Assembly (NCBI GenBank): GCA_023078555.1
Contig: CM041201.1
Coordinates: 6,455,172 to 6,519,171, forward strand
Direction: 5' to 3'
Origin: Ulva prolifera
Taxonomy: Eukaryota; Chlorophyta; Ulvophyceae; Ulvales; Ulvaceae
Length of the DNA stretch: 64,000 bases
Shown piece after piece: positions 35,671-47,467 of this stretch. Position 1 is the stretch's first letter, and every line of letters starts with the position of its first letter. Both the position numbers and the translations under genes were made by a program. Under the pieces are notes generated by a model, which had not been told where the DNA came from, did not search any database, and saw nothing but the letters and a program-made list of their open reading frames with translations.

Positions 35671-38600
35671 ATGGACAGATCGGCAAGGTACTCTGGAAGG
35701 AGTCAACGTGCCTGGTCAACATCGGACGCGTATAGCGCATCGGGAAAAGAGAACAGCGGTTATTTTAACAGCCAGTTAATCAGTATTAATACGTGCGATG
35801 TTTCAAGCAAACGGCTTGTCACAGGTATGCGCTACGAACCATGTGTATTGAAGTCTGGAATAGTGAAGCCGTTGTGATCGGTGCCAACGGTGTGCAAGAT
35901 GCGCACCGATCACAAAGTCATTTACATCTCATCGACCTGACCGCAGGCAATCTTGTTGCAGCGGAGCACTGCCTCGCAAAGGCGCATGCAGCGGCTGAGT
36001 CCTCAGAGCAATCAGGAATGCCATTCGAGTCTCGGCAAGGACAACGGCACCAGTATGCACCGGGCGTACATCGCTGGACTGTAGTGCTGCCTGATTTGCA
36101 ATCCAATTACGAGCTTTTACCTGCAGAGCAGGTCATGTTGATGCTGCAAGGAAGGTATTCACATCCACATGCATCACTTGCACCAGGAGTCAAGGCGTAC
36201 AAACTTCATTCACATTCCCAGCTACGCTGGTGTGCCAAGTCCACAGCAATCCTGGTGAACACATCAGAGACACCGCAGCTCAAACGCAATCTGATGATGA
36301 ATGCATGACTGGCAGTCCAAACTCACAGTTCAGACGTGCTGCCTCAATATCAGAACCGTCTGGCCCATTTGGAGGCAGTGAAATGAGCGGACTGCCCCTA
36401 CCAGGTGTGGTGAATTGTAGTCAACAGAATCGACCTCTATTCTCGTTGCAATAAGCCTGGCGATCTGATGTCCAGAGCCTCTTTCAAGCAGCGTTGCGAA
36501 TGCATGCCAGGGTGTTGATCATTGCAGGAGGTGCACTGAAGCAAAGGAATTTGCCTTGCAACGAAGCAAGCCTTCAGCACTTGGCTTGGCGTTCGCCTGT
36601 CACGGGCTGCACTGCTGCCAAGCAAATTGCTGATAAGGACTTCGATTTGTGTCAGAAGCCACGCGATCCACAGCTTGCAGCTATGAATTGCCTGCGTACA
36701 GTGAATCCCGAATGGAGATTCTGCCATCAGCAGGCACAAGGCAGGAGGGGCGCAATATCTCGCTACCCCGAAGATCTGGATTCGATACCTTTGCAGGCAG
36801 CAATGCAAGCTGGCACACCTCTGCCGTCTGCCCACATGGCTCACCATACTTCACCAAGGTGGCTTCGCAAGGACCTTGATGGCACACCCGCTGTCTCGCA
36901 GCGTGCCGCTGCTGAACGCAATGACATGCCAGCTGTGTTCAGTGCGGCCTCAAGGGTGAATGTCCCCTCCAGGAAGGATGGCGCAGGTCCAATGTACCAT
37001 GGTAAAGAGCAAACTGCCAGCGAGCACTCCCTTCCTCAAAGCTGTGAACAAACAGGTGACCGGCCTTTTCAGAGAACGGCTGCAGTCAACCTGCCCCGAC
37101 ATCTGGGAACCAAATGTCAGCCCTCTAGTGAAGCGCATGTTGCTATCAGCAGTGCGGTGGGGAAAGTTGATAACGCAATCACGTCCCTGCATGGGATTGG
37201 GCGACGATATTCCGAGCTTCCATTGCAGACCACTGCAGCCGTTGCCAAGCATGCAATGCCAGCGCTCGGGCGGCCACAGACTAAGGAGCAGTCGTCGATA
37301 CTCCGAAATTGCCGATCACATAGTACGGGGCAGCCTGGGTATGTGAATATTGTGGCGGACGCAACAGCACCCGCCAGCGTCAAAGGAACTAGTGCAGCAG
37401 CCATATTAGCTTTTTCTGCCAGTGAAAAGCAGCCCGCACTCTACAGAGCCGCGTATGGGACCTGTGGAAGCCCTAGATCTGCACAGGCCGCGGTGCCTGC
37501 AGTGCACCGCACAGGTGACAATGGAAACTCCTCATTGCCGACTCAGGCCGCTAGCACTGCAAGCAAAGCAGCACCGTGGGCAGAGACGCTGCGCAACAAG
37601 CTTCGCCAGCTCCGCGCACACAGGGGGATCTCCCCTATTTTCAGTGGCTCCAAGCCCGGGAAGCTGCAACAGGTGAGTGGATGACCAACAGCCGTGGACC
37701 GTCATAGACCACGCTTGGCTTGCTGGTCAACCGACTTCCCCCAATGCAGGTACATGCTGAAGCCAAGAGTGTACTGCCACGTGACCGTGCAGCAGAAGGA
37801 GATGTAGGTAAGCCCCGAGGCATTGCTAGGATGGAGCAGCAGGATGCAGGCAGGAGCCCCGGGATGGCGGCTGGCCACGCCCGAAGCCGCTCTGCACCTG
37901 GCCACGCCGGCTGCCGGACGCCCTCCAAACACACAGCGCACACCAGTAGCTCAGGAGCTGCAAGTGAGTGGAGAATGAAGACTCCTTCCATGCACACTCC
38001 AACACATGCAGCTCACAAGCCGCCACTTGTCGCTGGTGGCTGCCACGCACGGGCTGCACTGGCAGGTCCTGCTGCCTCGGACGGCCGCAATTGGCACCGC
38101 CCTGGCAGCTCAGCGTTGCCGCCAAGGCTGCCCATCCCTATGAGTGTTGCAGAGTCGCTCAGAGAGATGGGTGCACAGGCCCTGGGACAGAGCCGTCAGC
38201 GTAACCCATGCACCGCACGGCTGTCGCCTCGCCCCAGCACATCCCCCCAAAGCCGCGCACAAAGCGCTACACGTGGTCGGCGCAGGCAAGCCGTGCCCGC
38301 CGCTTTGTCACCCAGGAGTGTGCAGGACGCCGGGAGCTGTAGGAATCTCTCACTGCCACGCACATTTGCAAGCCAGTCGCCTCGACCTGGCGCAGGTCAT
38401 GCTGCGTCAGATACGTATAACCCTGCCACGGCACAGCAACGTAGCGGTCAGAGGGCAGGGAGCGGCACCCCGACCGAGGGGTGGAGGCGTTTCCTTGACC
38501 GCCGGCCAGTCGAGGTGCCAAAGTCTGGTGATGCCACAACACTGGCAGACCGATTGAGAGCGGCACAAGCATGCACCTCGGGTGATAGGGTTGTGAGCAG

Positions 38601-38880
38601 ACTCGAACTTGTGACGGGCGGAATGCACCATAAGGCTGCCAAGCCCAGTGTGAAGCACCACGTGACAGCTGGAGATGCTGGTAGCCGCATGCAGCGCCAT
38701 ACGCTCGATGGTGCGACGAAGCTGGCTTATGTACAAGCCAGGCCCTCTGGGGCAACCAGACCTATGCCTCTGGCAGTGAATAGCCCCGCAGGGCGCAGCA
38801 TGTCTAGTACCCCGACGGTGTGTCTGGCTGCTCAGATTGCATCTGCTTGTCAGTCAACAGCTGCATTAAATGGTGAATGA
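35671..38880 (+). CDS. Large basic, Ser/Ala/Pro-rich disordered protein
   Basis: Not recognised. The start ATG gives MDRSARYSGRSQRAWSTSDA; exon 1 (35671-35824) ends in phase 1. It joins about 35947-36130 (GNLVAAEHCLAKAHAAAESS), then about 36240-36402, then about 36532-37671 and about 37750-38880. The last two exons are long, joined at LQQ/gtgagt and atgcag/GTACAT. The protein, close to 900 aa, is rich in Arg, Ser, Pro and Ala with scattered SP and RP pairs (for example LSPRPSTSPQSRAQS) and has no transmembrane segment or known fold. This looks like a disordered nucleic-acid- or microtubule-binding protein, which is inference. A short helical piece (VAESLREMGAQAL) near the middle is one of the few ordered stretches. 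Confidence 0.6.
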
Positions 38881-39305
38881 CAAGATTATGGCATGCAGGG
38901 TGTCACAAGGCGGTTATTTGGAGACCCACACGACCTCATGTAGATTGGCTACACGTTTCGCATGTTTAAATCCCACGTTTGTATCCATGGCGGGGAGTCA
39001 ATGACAGACTGCTGGGATGCACAAAAGCTGGTGGTTGATGACGAGATGTCAGGCATCAACAAAAAGCTGGTGACCTGTGCAGATGCTTGGGTTGGACGCG
39101 CCAGGAGACGGCCATCATAGGCTTTGATGGCAATTAACATCTAGAATATGCATGACGATGTGGACTATAAAAATTGCGGGTACAAACTGTGTCACCGGTG
39201 CTGCGATTGGAACAGCTCCCGGGTGGCAATTCTGCACACAGTCTTCACTGTCCCACCCATATTCACGTTTCGATTCACACTGATACGTAAGGAATGTGCA
39301 TCGAG
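38881..39305. other. Convergent intergenic stretch
   Basis: The 425 bp lie between converging stops. They hold two 3' untranslated regions. The phrase AAAAGCTGGTG(G/A) occurs twice (39027 and 39061), a small direct repeat. Nothing else seen. Confidence 0.4.
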
Positions 39306-40671
39306 TTACATATGGAATTTCCGTCGACTGGTATTCATTTCTTTACGTTTGTGCAACCACTCAAATTCGCCTGTCTTGGTGTCGAACGTCCCCCGTTGCA
39401 AGCTCACCAGCTTCAAGGTGAACCGCGGCCCCAGCTCCTGCACATCACGGATACTATGCATGCTCGCTTCTCAGCAATCTGGGGCACAATGAAGGACAAA
39501 GCCAATTTGACACGCACCTGTAGCCTTGGCTGTACCACCACCTCAGATGATGGCTTCTTAGACTTTTTCCCTGTCTTTGAACTCACGTGTATCTTGAGCT
39601 TGGTCTTTTCTGCTTCCTCGAACACATAACGATGGTGGCGGAAGAATATGAAGTCCCGCTGGTTATGAAATGTGACCACCCTTCTCCCTCTGAAATTTGG
39701 GTCCTGGCAGAATAAACTGCCAAACATGCGTCCCACACGGCAGCCCAGGCGCGTAGAGAAATTATTCAGGACCAACTCGGGCTTGTGTTCTGTGGGCCGG
39801 CCATGGCCCTTGATGTCTTGATTAAGCACCACAGAGGACAGCTTGAACATTGCAGTTGGACCATCTGGAAGATGGCTCACAATCATACCGTTTATCAACT
39901 TGTTGTCTTCGTTGATGACGACAACGTCTGTGAAGCCTTGCTCTGTTGCATGCTCAATGATTTTTTTCAATGCATGGCCTTCCCGCTTATGAAATACAGC
40001 GCTTGGGAAGACCGACTGCACACAAGCGCCTGTTGCATGCAACGAAGAGCTCGTTGGACGTTTGTCACGCAGCAAGTCTCTGGCTGCCAGACGCGTACCA
40101 TTAGATCTTTGCAGAACTTGTACATGATGCCAGTGGCCTTGTACGACGTGGTGAGGAGAACATGAGGTGTGCGAACGTTATGGAAATGGTCTGCGAATTC
40201 GTCCTCATCATGCTCTGCCTCCACATCTTGATCACCTTCGTGGACGATGGTCTCGTCCTGCTCTCTGGTATTCTCTAGTGTCTTGGGCACCTTGCGCTCA
40301 GGCACAATGCCAAGCTCCTCTGCTTTGGTATGTTCCCGTTTACGCTTATCTTGAGCTTTCTTTTGAGCGGTCTGTACCGGGACACATCGCTAACGGCAAC
40401 GAAAGGGTGGATCGTGCCGTGCAAAATTGTTCTCGTGCCGTTTGCATGGGCAACACATTCTCCTGGATACCTGGGATTGTCTTCATAAGAAGCGCACGCA
40501 AATACAACAACATACCTTCTTTGCTTTCTTCAACCTAGTGTAGGCCTCAGATCTTGCGATCTTGTTCTTGATTCCACTCGTGAGCTGGCCAACCGTCGGG
40601 CCGGAGCCGGAGCCAGCAGCGACATCGGCTACACGAGCCCCAGACGAAGCAGCATCTCCGGAGCGTCTCAT
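39306..40671 (-). CDS. RPF1: Ribosome production factor 1 (Brix domain)
   Basis: Nucleolar factor for 60S ribosomal subunit assembly, part of the Brix family. Four exons fit in phase: 40516-40671, 40099-40371, 39518-40015 and 39306-39437, giving 352 aa, equal to the usual length. The N-terminal basic part ([19 protein letters not shown]) is followed by [16 protein letters not shown]. The Brix core shows [44 protein letters not shown]-type [33 protein letters not shown] and [18 protein letters not shown]. The C-terminal [19 protein letters not shown] and end TSRRKFHM are diagnostic of RPF1 rather than the paralogues IMP4, RPF2 or PPAN. The Met start is the first in frame. Confidence 0.95.
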
Positions 40672-41137
40672 ATGTACTATTTACAGATAGATCTACGCGC
40701 GAGCTGAAGACACACTTGCTTTCCACCACCCGCAGATGTCTGAGCGAAAGGTTCCCTGAGCTATGACCTGCCGCGACACCCCCCGGCAATCTGGTATCTG
40801 AAAACACGATTCCTCCAAAGCTGCACCTTGCAGAACTAGCAAGAGGCCGAATAGATGGATGTGCCTCACGACAGTCGCCGGCCATGGCTCGACGCTTCAA
40901 GCCACCACACGCGGCGCAAACATCCCCTCAAGCCACCGTCACCCGCCGCCAAGGTTGTTTTCTGTCATTTTGGGGCACATCTGGGCATCGGCAGTGATGC
41001 CCGACAATCACTGGCAACGACTACCCTGCCACTCAAGCCAGCGGAAGCTTGTGCATGCACACAGATCATGTGCGCGTTGGTATGGAGGACTGCCTGGAGC
41101 TCTGCCTAGATGTATTGCAAAAGCCATCACAAAGTGT

Positions 41138-41402
41138 CCAATGGGTTGAGCACAGTATGAAAGCTAACCCCTGCTCAAGACGATCATGGATTCGGGTCCG
41201 CGTGTGGTTTGGGACCTCAAGCCGCCCGCGTGTGACCACCTCGCTTATCACAGGCGGGCCCCCGTGAGTACGGTTGTCTGACGGGGGTGTCCAGGTGGAT
41301 GACCCCTTCCGAAATGTGGTCACGTCTACCCGCAGCTGTCAATGTCCGGCAAGGACATGGCTCGGTAAATCCAGATTTACTTGACTGTTGCACACTAAAA
41401 CC
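41138..41402 (+). mobile_element. SINE-like tRNA-derived element, copy 2
   Basis: Matches 18421-18690 over its full length in the same orientation, at roughly three quarters identity by eye. The D-arm-like start CAATGGGTTGAGCAC and T-arm-like GATTCGGGTCCGCG are closer to a tRNA here than in copy 1. The body shares GTGTGACCACCTCGCTTA and ends at AGATTTACTTG. I see no clear target-site duplication. Confidence 0.65.
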
Positions 41403-41777
41403 TCTTGCACCACTTTCAGCCGCCGTCACAAGGCAGATTCGCCAGATATTCCAACAAACACATCTAATTTATAGTGGCTGGCAGAGGCATCAGCCTATCC
41501 GGGCCAGCTGCTGTCGATGCGGCATCTGCTGTCTGCCATGTGCGAAAGCATTCAGGCAGAACAAAAGGGGTGAGCATCAGCCTGCTGGACAATGTTGGTG
41601 GTGCCTCTCTTGTGTAGTGCTCATATGCCCGCACTGGTGCATCTTCGCACCAATCGCTCGGGAGACCAGTGGGCGGCTCTCTCACCGCGTCAGGCCCCAG
41701 CAACCACGCCACATGAACCCCCAAATGCGGCCACTGAAGACCTCACCCCAGCGGAGCAGCAGGGCCACCCTACTAGA

Positions 41778-41792
41778 CCCCCCCCCCCCCCC
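41778..41792. repeat. C homopolymer (15 bp)
   Basis: Short C run 15 bp beyond the stop of spermidine synthase. Confidence 0.9.
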
Positions 41793-41806
41793 AATGTGCT
41801 GACACC

Positions 41807-42874
41807 CTAGCTGCTGCCTTGACCAGTCAGGTGTGGCCCCAGCCGCTGACCGACAAACCGCGGCAGCACGAAACTCGCACGGTGTAGAGCTGAGTGGTAG
41901 TATCTGGTGGACTCTGGTGGCACATCGCGCTGAGGCTCACACGCGCCCACGGCTGTGTCCCCGCCACCCTTCTGGCACACCATGAAGCCGATCTGTCCCG
42001 ACGGGTACGTTGGGATGGTCGTGTACGCGTAGTTCACCGCGCCGTCCTCAAAAACTCCCCTGCACATCTTGGCTACGGCTTCGATGATGTCGAGGTGGAT
42101 CCACATGCTCTCGCCCTGGGTGCTCAGCACGCCCCCCGGCTTCAGCGCCCGGTGTATGAGCTTGAAGAACGGCTCCTCGAACAGAGCCTCAGCAGGGCCA
42201 ACAGGGTCGGAGGAGTCGACGATGATGGCGTCATATGTGCCTTCGGCGCAGTCCTCGAGCCACTTGATGCCGTCTGTGATGTTCAGATTGAGCCGGGGGT
42301 CCTCGAAGCCGGCGGCCAATTGAGGGAAGAACCGCTTGGACACCTCAGGGACCATGGCATCGATCTCCGCCATATCTATCTGCTTCACTGACTCGTGCTT
42401 TGCGATCTCCCGTGCCACGCCTCCGTCGCCGCCGCCGACAATTAATACCCGCTCAGGAGCATGGGGCATGCCGCAGAGGGGCAGATGAACAATCATTTCT
42501 TGGTAAGAAAACTCATCGAACTCAGTGACTTGAATGACACCATCCAGCGTCAGAACCCTTCCATAGATAGAATCAGATTCGAAGACCACAATGTCCTGCG
42601 TGTTGAGCGCCGCTTCAGCGAGTGCTGTGAGGGAAAGATGCATCCGTGAGACAACCAAGAGGAGACCCGGCCGTCAAGCCGCAGTACACAGCGACTCACA
42701 AGCGGATTTGATGAACAACTCGTGCAAACCTTTCAGAGATGTTTGTGTACGTGCCTGGAACTTGGACCTCTCCTTGAACAACACCTCCTTCACCTTCAAG
42801 GAAAGGCCTTGGCCAGGCCACAACGTCGATAGCTCAGTAAACCAGCCATCTTTGATCGTGGGAATATCCTGCAT
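41807..42874 (-). CDS. Spermidine synthase
   Basis: Transfers an aminopropyl group from decarboxylated S-adenosylmethionine to putrescine to make spermidine, in the cytosol. Two exons, 42755-42874 and 41807-42595, give 302 aa. The N-terminal domain reads [19 protein letters not shown] and [21 protein letters not shown]. The Rossmann part has [40 protein letters not shown], and the catalytic-loop motif [14 protein letters not shown], then [12 protein letters not shown] and [13 protein letters not shown]. All are hallmarks of the family. The single intron has a GC donor (CAG/gcacgt); the protein alignment is contiguous across it, which supports that choice. An upstream 5' exon cannot be excluded because ATG 42874 is preceded by a possible acceptor. 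Spermine- or thermospermine-type activity is less likely but not ruled out. Confidence 0.93.
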
Positions 42875-43450
42875 GCCAATGTGTGTTGGGACCGGGTTTC
42901 AACGTGCGCTGCGCACCGAGCTGGCCAGGCAGCTGCAACAGCTGAACAGCGTGTTCGAATCTCGCCTGCGGCATCGTTCTGGCGCTGAGGTGCAAGTAGC
43001 GCTTGTACTTGAAATGACAGATTGAGAAGCGAGCTGCGTTATAACCTCCCCTGCAGACGTACAAGACCGTCTGCGTGAGCATAGACTGCTGAGACTGTTT
43101 GAATTGAGCGCTCGCTTGTTGCGGCAGCATCGCCCTCGGCTGCGCCGCTTGCGCGTGCACTGCTGATGAGATCGTGACCACACCATCAGCAGCATCGGCC
43201 GACCAGGGCCCTGCAGGGGTGATGGAAGTCCGAAACGTCGCACATGCTCCCTGCGGCGCTAGCGCGTGCACCCCTGTGGTTACATCCATACCGAGAGCTC
43301 AGGTAGGCAGCGAATGGCAGCTGCGCGGCTTCCCAATGCCGCTGCAGCGCACCTGAAACCTGCGCGGTGTGAAGATCATAATCAGCTTGCTGGCTGTTGA
43401 TTTGTTGTGTGGTGGTTCCCATCGCATGGTTCAGCGAGATCACAACGACC
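42875..43450. promoter_or_regulatory. Divergent region between spermidine synthase and pfkB kinase
   Basis: The 576 bp lie between two head-to-head starts and probably serve as a bidirectional promoter. Open frames on both strands here are not supported by splice phase. Confidence 0.4.
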
Positions 43451-46357
43451 ATGACTTCTGTTTCACATTTGCCACAAGTACGCATCAGACGCGGGCCACC
43501 TGGGCGCGAACGGTCAAGCAAGCGATTCATTGTATGTTCTTGTTCCAAGCCGGGGCCTGTCGTCGTTGGGGTGGGAGGTGTTGGTATCGACTACCTTGCT
43601 TCCGTTTTAACCTTCCCGAAACCGGACCAGAAGCTCAGAACAGAACGCCTAGAAGCACAGGGGGGCGGAAATTGTGGCAATTGCCTCACTGCAGCAGCTC
43701 GCTTGGGTCTGGAATGCAGAGTCGTTTCAACTGTGGGGAGCGATTCGTTAGGCGACTCGGTCGTTGCGGAATTCGAAGCAGACGGCGTCCGCACGCAATT
43801 CTTGAAACGGCAAGAGGGCGCGGCTACGCCGTTTACTTACATCATTGTGGATGAAGCAGGTGACGTCCTGTCGATTCATCTATGTCTATGCATGATGCTG
43901 TGTCAACAATCCCATGCCTCTGGGCTTCATCTGGACAGGTCCCAGGCCACGGAAAGCGTCATCGTACATGCGGATACAGGCGAAACAGGCACATGCTCAT
44001 GATCTCACTTGCATGCTATCCTGTGCACACGCATCTGATGTGAAACCTGCAAGGCTTCGATTCTCAGGCTCGCTGGCAGTGCAGGTGGTACCCGCACATG
44101 TATCCACACCCCCGGAGCCGCACTGCGACCCTCCGACATCACCCCAGAGTTCTGTGAAAGCCTGCTAGAGGATGCCAGCCTGGTGTATTTCGACGGCCGC
44201 CTGACAGAGGCTGCCCTGGTCGTGGCACATGCAGCCAAGCAGGCCAACATCCCCATCCTTGTGGAAGCAGAGAGGCTCAGGCCAGACCTGGACATGCTTA
44301 TGGCACCAGCAGACTACCTCGTCACCTCCCGAAACTTCCCAGAGGACTGGACTGGCGAGGAGAACATTGGCGATGCGATGCTGGCCACAATGCTCCGCCT
44401 GCCTGGCATCCAGTGGATGGTGCGTGTTGCTCTCGCAGCCGGGCCGCTCCCTGCGTTCCATCAAACATGCTACAAGCACCACACAGCTGCGTAAGCCCTT
44501 GGGCGTGCCGTACCCGCATGCATGAGCTCGAGGAGTGCACAAACCGGCGTGCATTGCCGCAGCGTCGCAGCAGCTGGGAATGCCCAGATGCAGAGGCGGT
44601 GTGTACAAGGGCATGAGCGCTTCTGCACTGCCCTTGAAGAGTCAAGGAGCCACACCATTCCCCTGCCACGTCTGTCTGGCATGCACCACACCTGCCGCTG
44701 TTTGAGACGGAGGCCATCCCAGCGCCATGACACGGCCACGCGGGTCCAGGTGACAACCTTTGGCAAGAAGGGCGCGGTGCTACTGCGCAGAGTGAACGCA
44801 GACGCAGCTACAGCCGCAGCCACAGGCGAGCCACAGATGCTACAGCCTGTGCTGGACTCGATGTTTGCGGAACTCGATGAGATGCCGCTGCCCGCGCATG
44901 GCACGGGCCCACCGGCGTACACAACGCGCACAGGGGTCGCGGTGTTCCCAGGCCACGTCGTCAAGACCAAGCAGCCCGTGACCCTGCAGTTTGACAGGTA
45001 CGGGCGACTCCCCCGTCTTGCGCCCTCATCATCCGTAGCTTGCGCCACCAGCAGCCCTCACGGCGCCTGCAAGCCACCTGGACCACAGCGTGCGAATGCT
45101 TGCCGTGGACTCATGATGCAGGCCCCGGGTTGGGCGACTGCCGCTTATAACAAACCTGCGGTGGCTGCATGGCGCTCATGGGGCGTACGCCGAGCTGGCA
45201 GGTATTCCTGCTGACCTGCAGCTTATTGCCACCGTGGCTGCGTCGTCTGTGGCCGCACGAGGCCTTTGTCGATGTGGAGATGCAGCCCCTGGCAGCCCGG
45301 CAGAGCTGCGGCGTGGCGTGAGGCGTCGTGAGTGCAGTGCGTGCGGTGTAGGAAGGCGTCGAAGGAGAAGGAGGCTCTCGAGCGGGCGCTGATGGCGGCA
45401 CGGCAGGAGGCTGTGGCGAACGCAGACCTCGGCAACTCAGAGGCCTACATGGCTGATGCCGGCGGCTCCAGCAGCGAGGACGACGGCGATCGCCTGAGCA
45501 GCGACGCCCTCCACCGCATCACCGCCGAGGTGCGCCGGCGCACCCAACCACCTGCAGCCATGGCTCTGTGTACGATGGGGGGTGTGGCACGCAGCGGCGA
45601 GTCAGCCTATTACACGACCGGGGCCCGAGGGAATGTCATGCTTCACGCCTGTGCCCCTGCGGGCGGGTGGTGGGCGTGTTTGAGGCTGGGGTCGGTGTGT
45701 GTGGCTGTAGTGTGCCCAGCGTGTGGGGAAGCCACTGCGGGCGAGGCGTGATGCCCTGTGTTTTCTTGTTGTCATCACGTCTGGCCAGGCGTGCTTTGCG
45801 GCCTGGGTTGCCGTCCGCCCTGGCTTGCCTGGGTGTGGGTGCGTGTGCCAAACGGGGCAGCATCTGTTGATCACATGTGCACGACCCTGGGGCACGGCGG
45901 ACTGTGCGCACTCGACCTCTCTTCAGGGGGACAACACGATGCCAAGCACAGCGTGGATCATACTTTGCGGCTGGCCTCTCACTAAGTGGATGAGGTGCAC
46001 GTTGTGAATTGGATGCCTGCTATCTATCGGGCCAGCTCGAAGACTCATGTGGCTGGCTTGATGCCCTGCGACAAATGTTCGTGGCATGATACGTGCATGT
46101 GCCTAGGAGATCGGCCAGGTCAAGTTGTTGTGCAGGTGTATGTGTGTTCGGCTGCCCCCATGGAGGCAGCTGATATCGTAGACACCACAGGCGCGGGTGA
46201 TGCGTTCATTGCCAGTGTGATCTATGGACTTGTGCAAGCGAAGTCTTTCGAAGACACCATGAGGTTGGGTACGGTGGTGGCAGCCAGCAAGTGCACACAG
46301 CTAGGAGCAAGGCCAGGGCTTCCTCTGCGAGATGAGATATCTGCCCAACTTTTGTGA
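43451..46357 (+). CDS. pfkB-family carbohydrate kinase (plant type)
   Basis: Ribokinase-fold sugar or nucleoside kinase. Five exons fit in phase: 43451-43859, 44085-44419, 44750-44997, 45352-45529 and 46136-46357, giving 463 aa. The N-terminus is basic and Ser-rich (MTSVSHLPQVRIRRG), possibly a plastid transit peptide. The core shows VVVGVGGVGIDYLASV, LEAQGGGNCGNCLTAAARLG (first pfkB signature area), TPFTYIIVDEAG, GTRTCIHTPG, LVYFDGRLTEAALVVAHAA and the second signature DIVDTTGAGDAF with catalytic Asp about 412. It best resembles the plant pfkB-like group of the Arabidopsis At5g43910 type, whose substrate I cannot state. Exons 3-4 insert about 110 residues with an acidic Ser-rich patch (GGSSSEDDGDR) just before the ATP site. 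The gene lies head to head with spermidine synthase. Confidence 0.88.
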
Positions 46358-47467
46358 CACTGCGGAGACACTGTATGCGGCCCGATAGAGCTCAGCAGCG
46401 AAAGTCTTCTGCATTCAAACGTCCATCCCTTTTATTATGCGAAGGAAGCTACATGGTTAGGTAGTGCTCCATGGTTGCTCCCAGACGCGTGCAGATATGC
46501 ATGCTGAACGATCGCTGCCACTGTGATGTATGCTGTGCTTGTGGCAGTTTTCGTCCTGTTTGACCACGATCTGGAATGCGGATCTTACGCCGGGGCGCGT
46601 GTATGCGACGCCAGAGCAGCGCAGATTCGTCTGCGCCAAGCCAAACGATCTGCTCGAAGGTTGGGGATGCCAGAAGTCTAACAGGCGGTCCAGATCGGTT
46701 GCACCTCATCGTGAAAGTTTCCAATCGGCAAGGTCGGTGATGTACCATGCTGGCGTGGTGCACACATGCATGCAACCGCTGAGCGGACACATTAGCTGCC
46801 CCCACTCGAACAGCAATGTTGAGAATTATTTTGAATGACAACTTGCCCATGGTCGGGGGCTGTGCAGCGTCGCCTGTCCACGGCCATTTCAACGGTACTT
46901 GCACCCTTCCAGGCGCGGCGCAGGGTCATCGATACCAGGCTGAGATATCGCTGATGTTTGAGCAAATCTGAAATACGGTTGCGTACTATGTGTCCGTTTC
47001 ATGTGTTTCAGATCCGCCGGCGTGCGCTTGCGGACTGACTGGTGTTCGCGTGTCGACGAGCGTGTCAGGTGTGCGTCCGTGCAGATGAGACTGTATCCAC
47101 TTTTTCAACTGCAGAATCCGAGTGGCCATGGCAGGGTTGAGGTTGTGATCGCGCGTATCTGCACATCGCTTCTGACGAACGATTGCGGAAGCATCAGTAA
47201 CTGTTTAGCCTGAGCGCCCGGCATTAGTCGGGACACGAGTACGTTATGGTTGTGTGTCCCATTTGAAATGCACTTGACCTGGCTGCCGATGCGGAGCATC
47301 GACGTATGTGTGTACACCGTTGTATCTTTCAGAGCTGTATGGGATGCATGGACCTTGCCCGGGGGGCAAAAATGCATCCAATAGAGCGATCAGCTGCATG
47401 AAGTTACCTTTCAAGACCTCTAGGCTTCAGAAAAGCTGCTCTGTGCAGGCACAGCCCTGACTGCGGT
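46358..47467. other. 1.1-kb intergenic stretch
   Basis: The stretch lies between two plus-strand genes. Frames at 46449-46904 (minus) and 47001-47213 (plus) are open but lack exon-like features. No RNA gene or repeat seen. Confidence 0.35.

Larger units (their letters stand above)
40672..41806. other. Intergenic region with a SINE-like element
   Basis: The region runs from the RPF1 start to the stop of spermidine synthase, both on minus. It contains the SINE-like copy at 41138-41402 and a C run at 41778-41792 just after the synthase stop. The part next to 40671 should carry the RPF1 promoter. No gene is supported. Confidence 0.4.

Noticed and set aside
41894-42391. 165-codon plus-strand frame
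   Set aside because: Antisense shadow of the spermidine synthase exon.
43186-43548. 120-codon minus-strand frame as a 5' exon of spermidine synthase
   Set aside because: It overlaps the pfkB start and cannot be joined in phase to the exon at 42874; the enzyme already has a full-length N-terminus.
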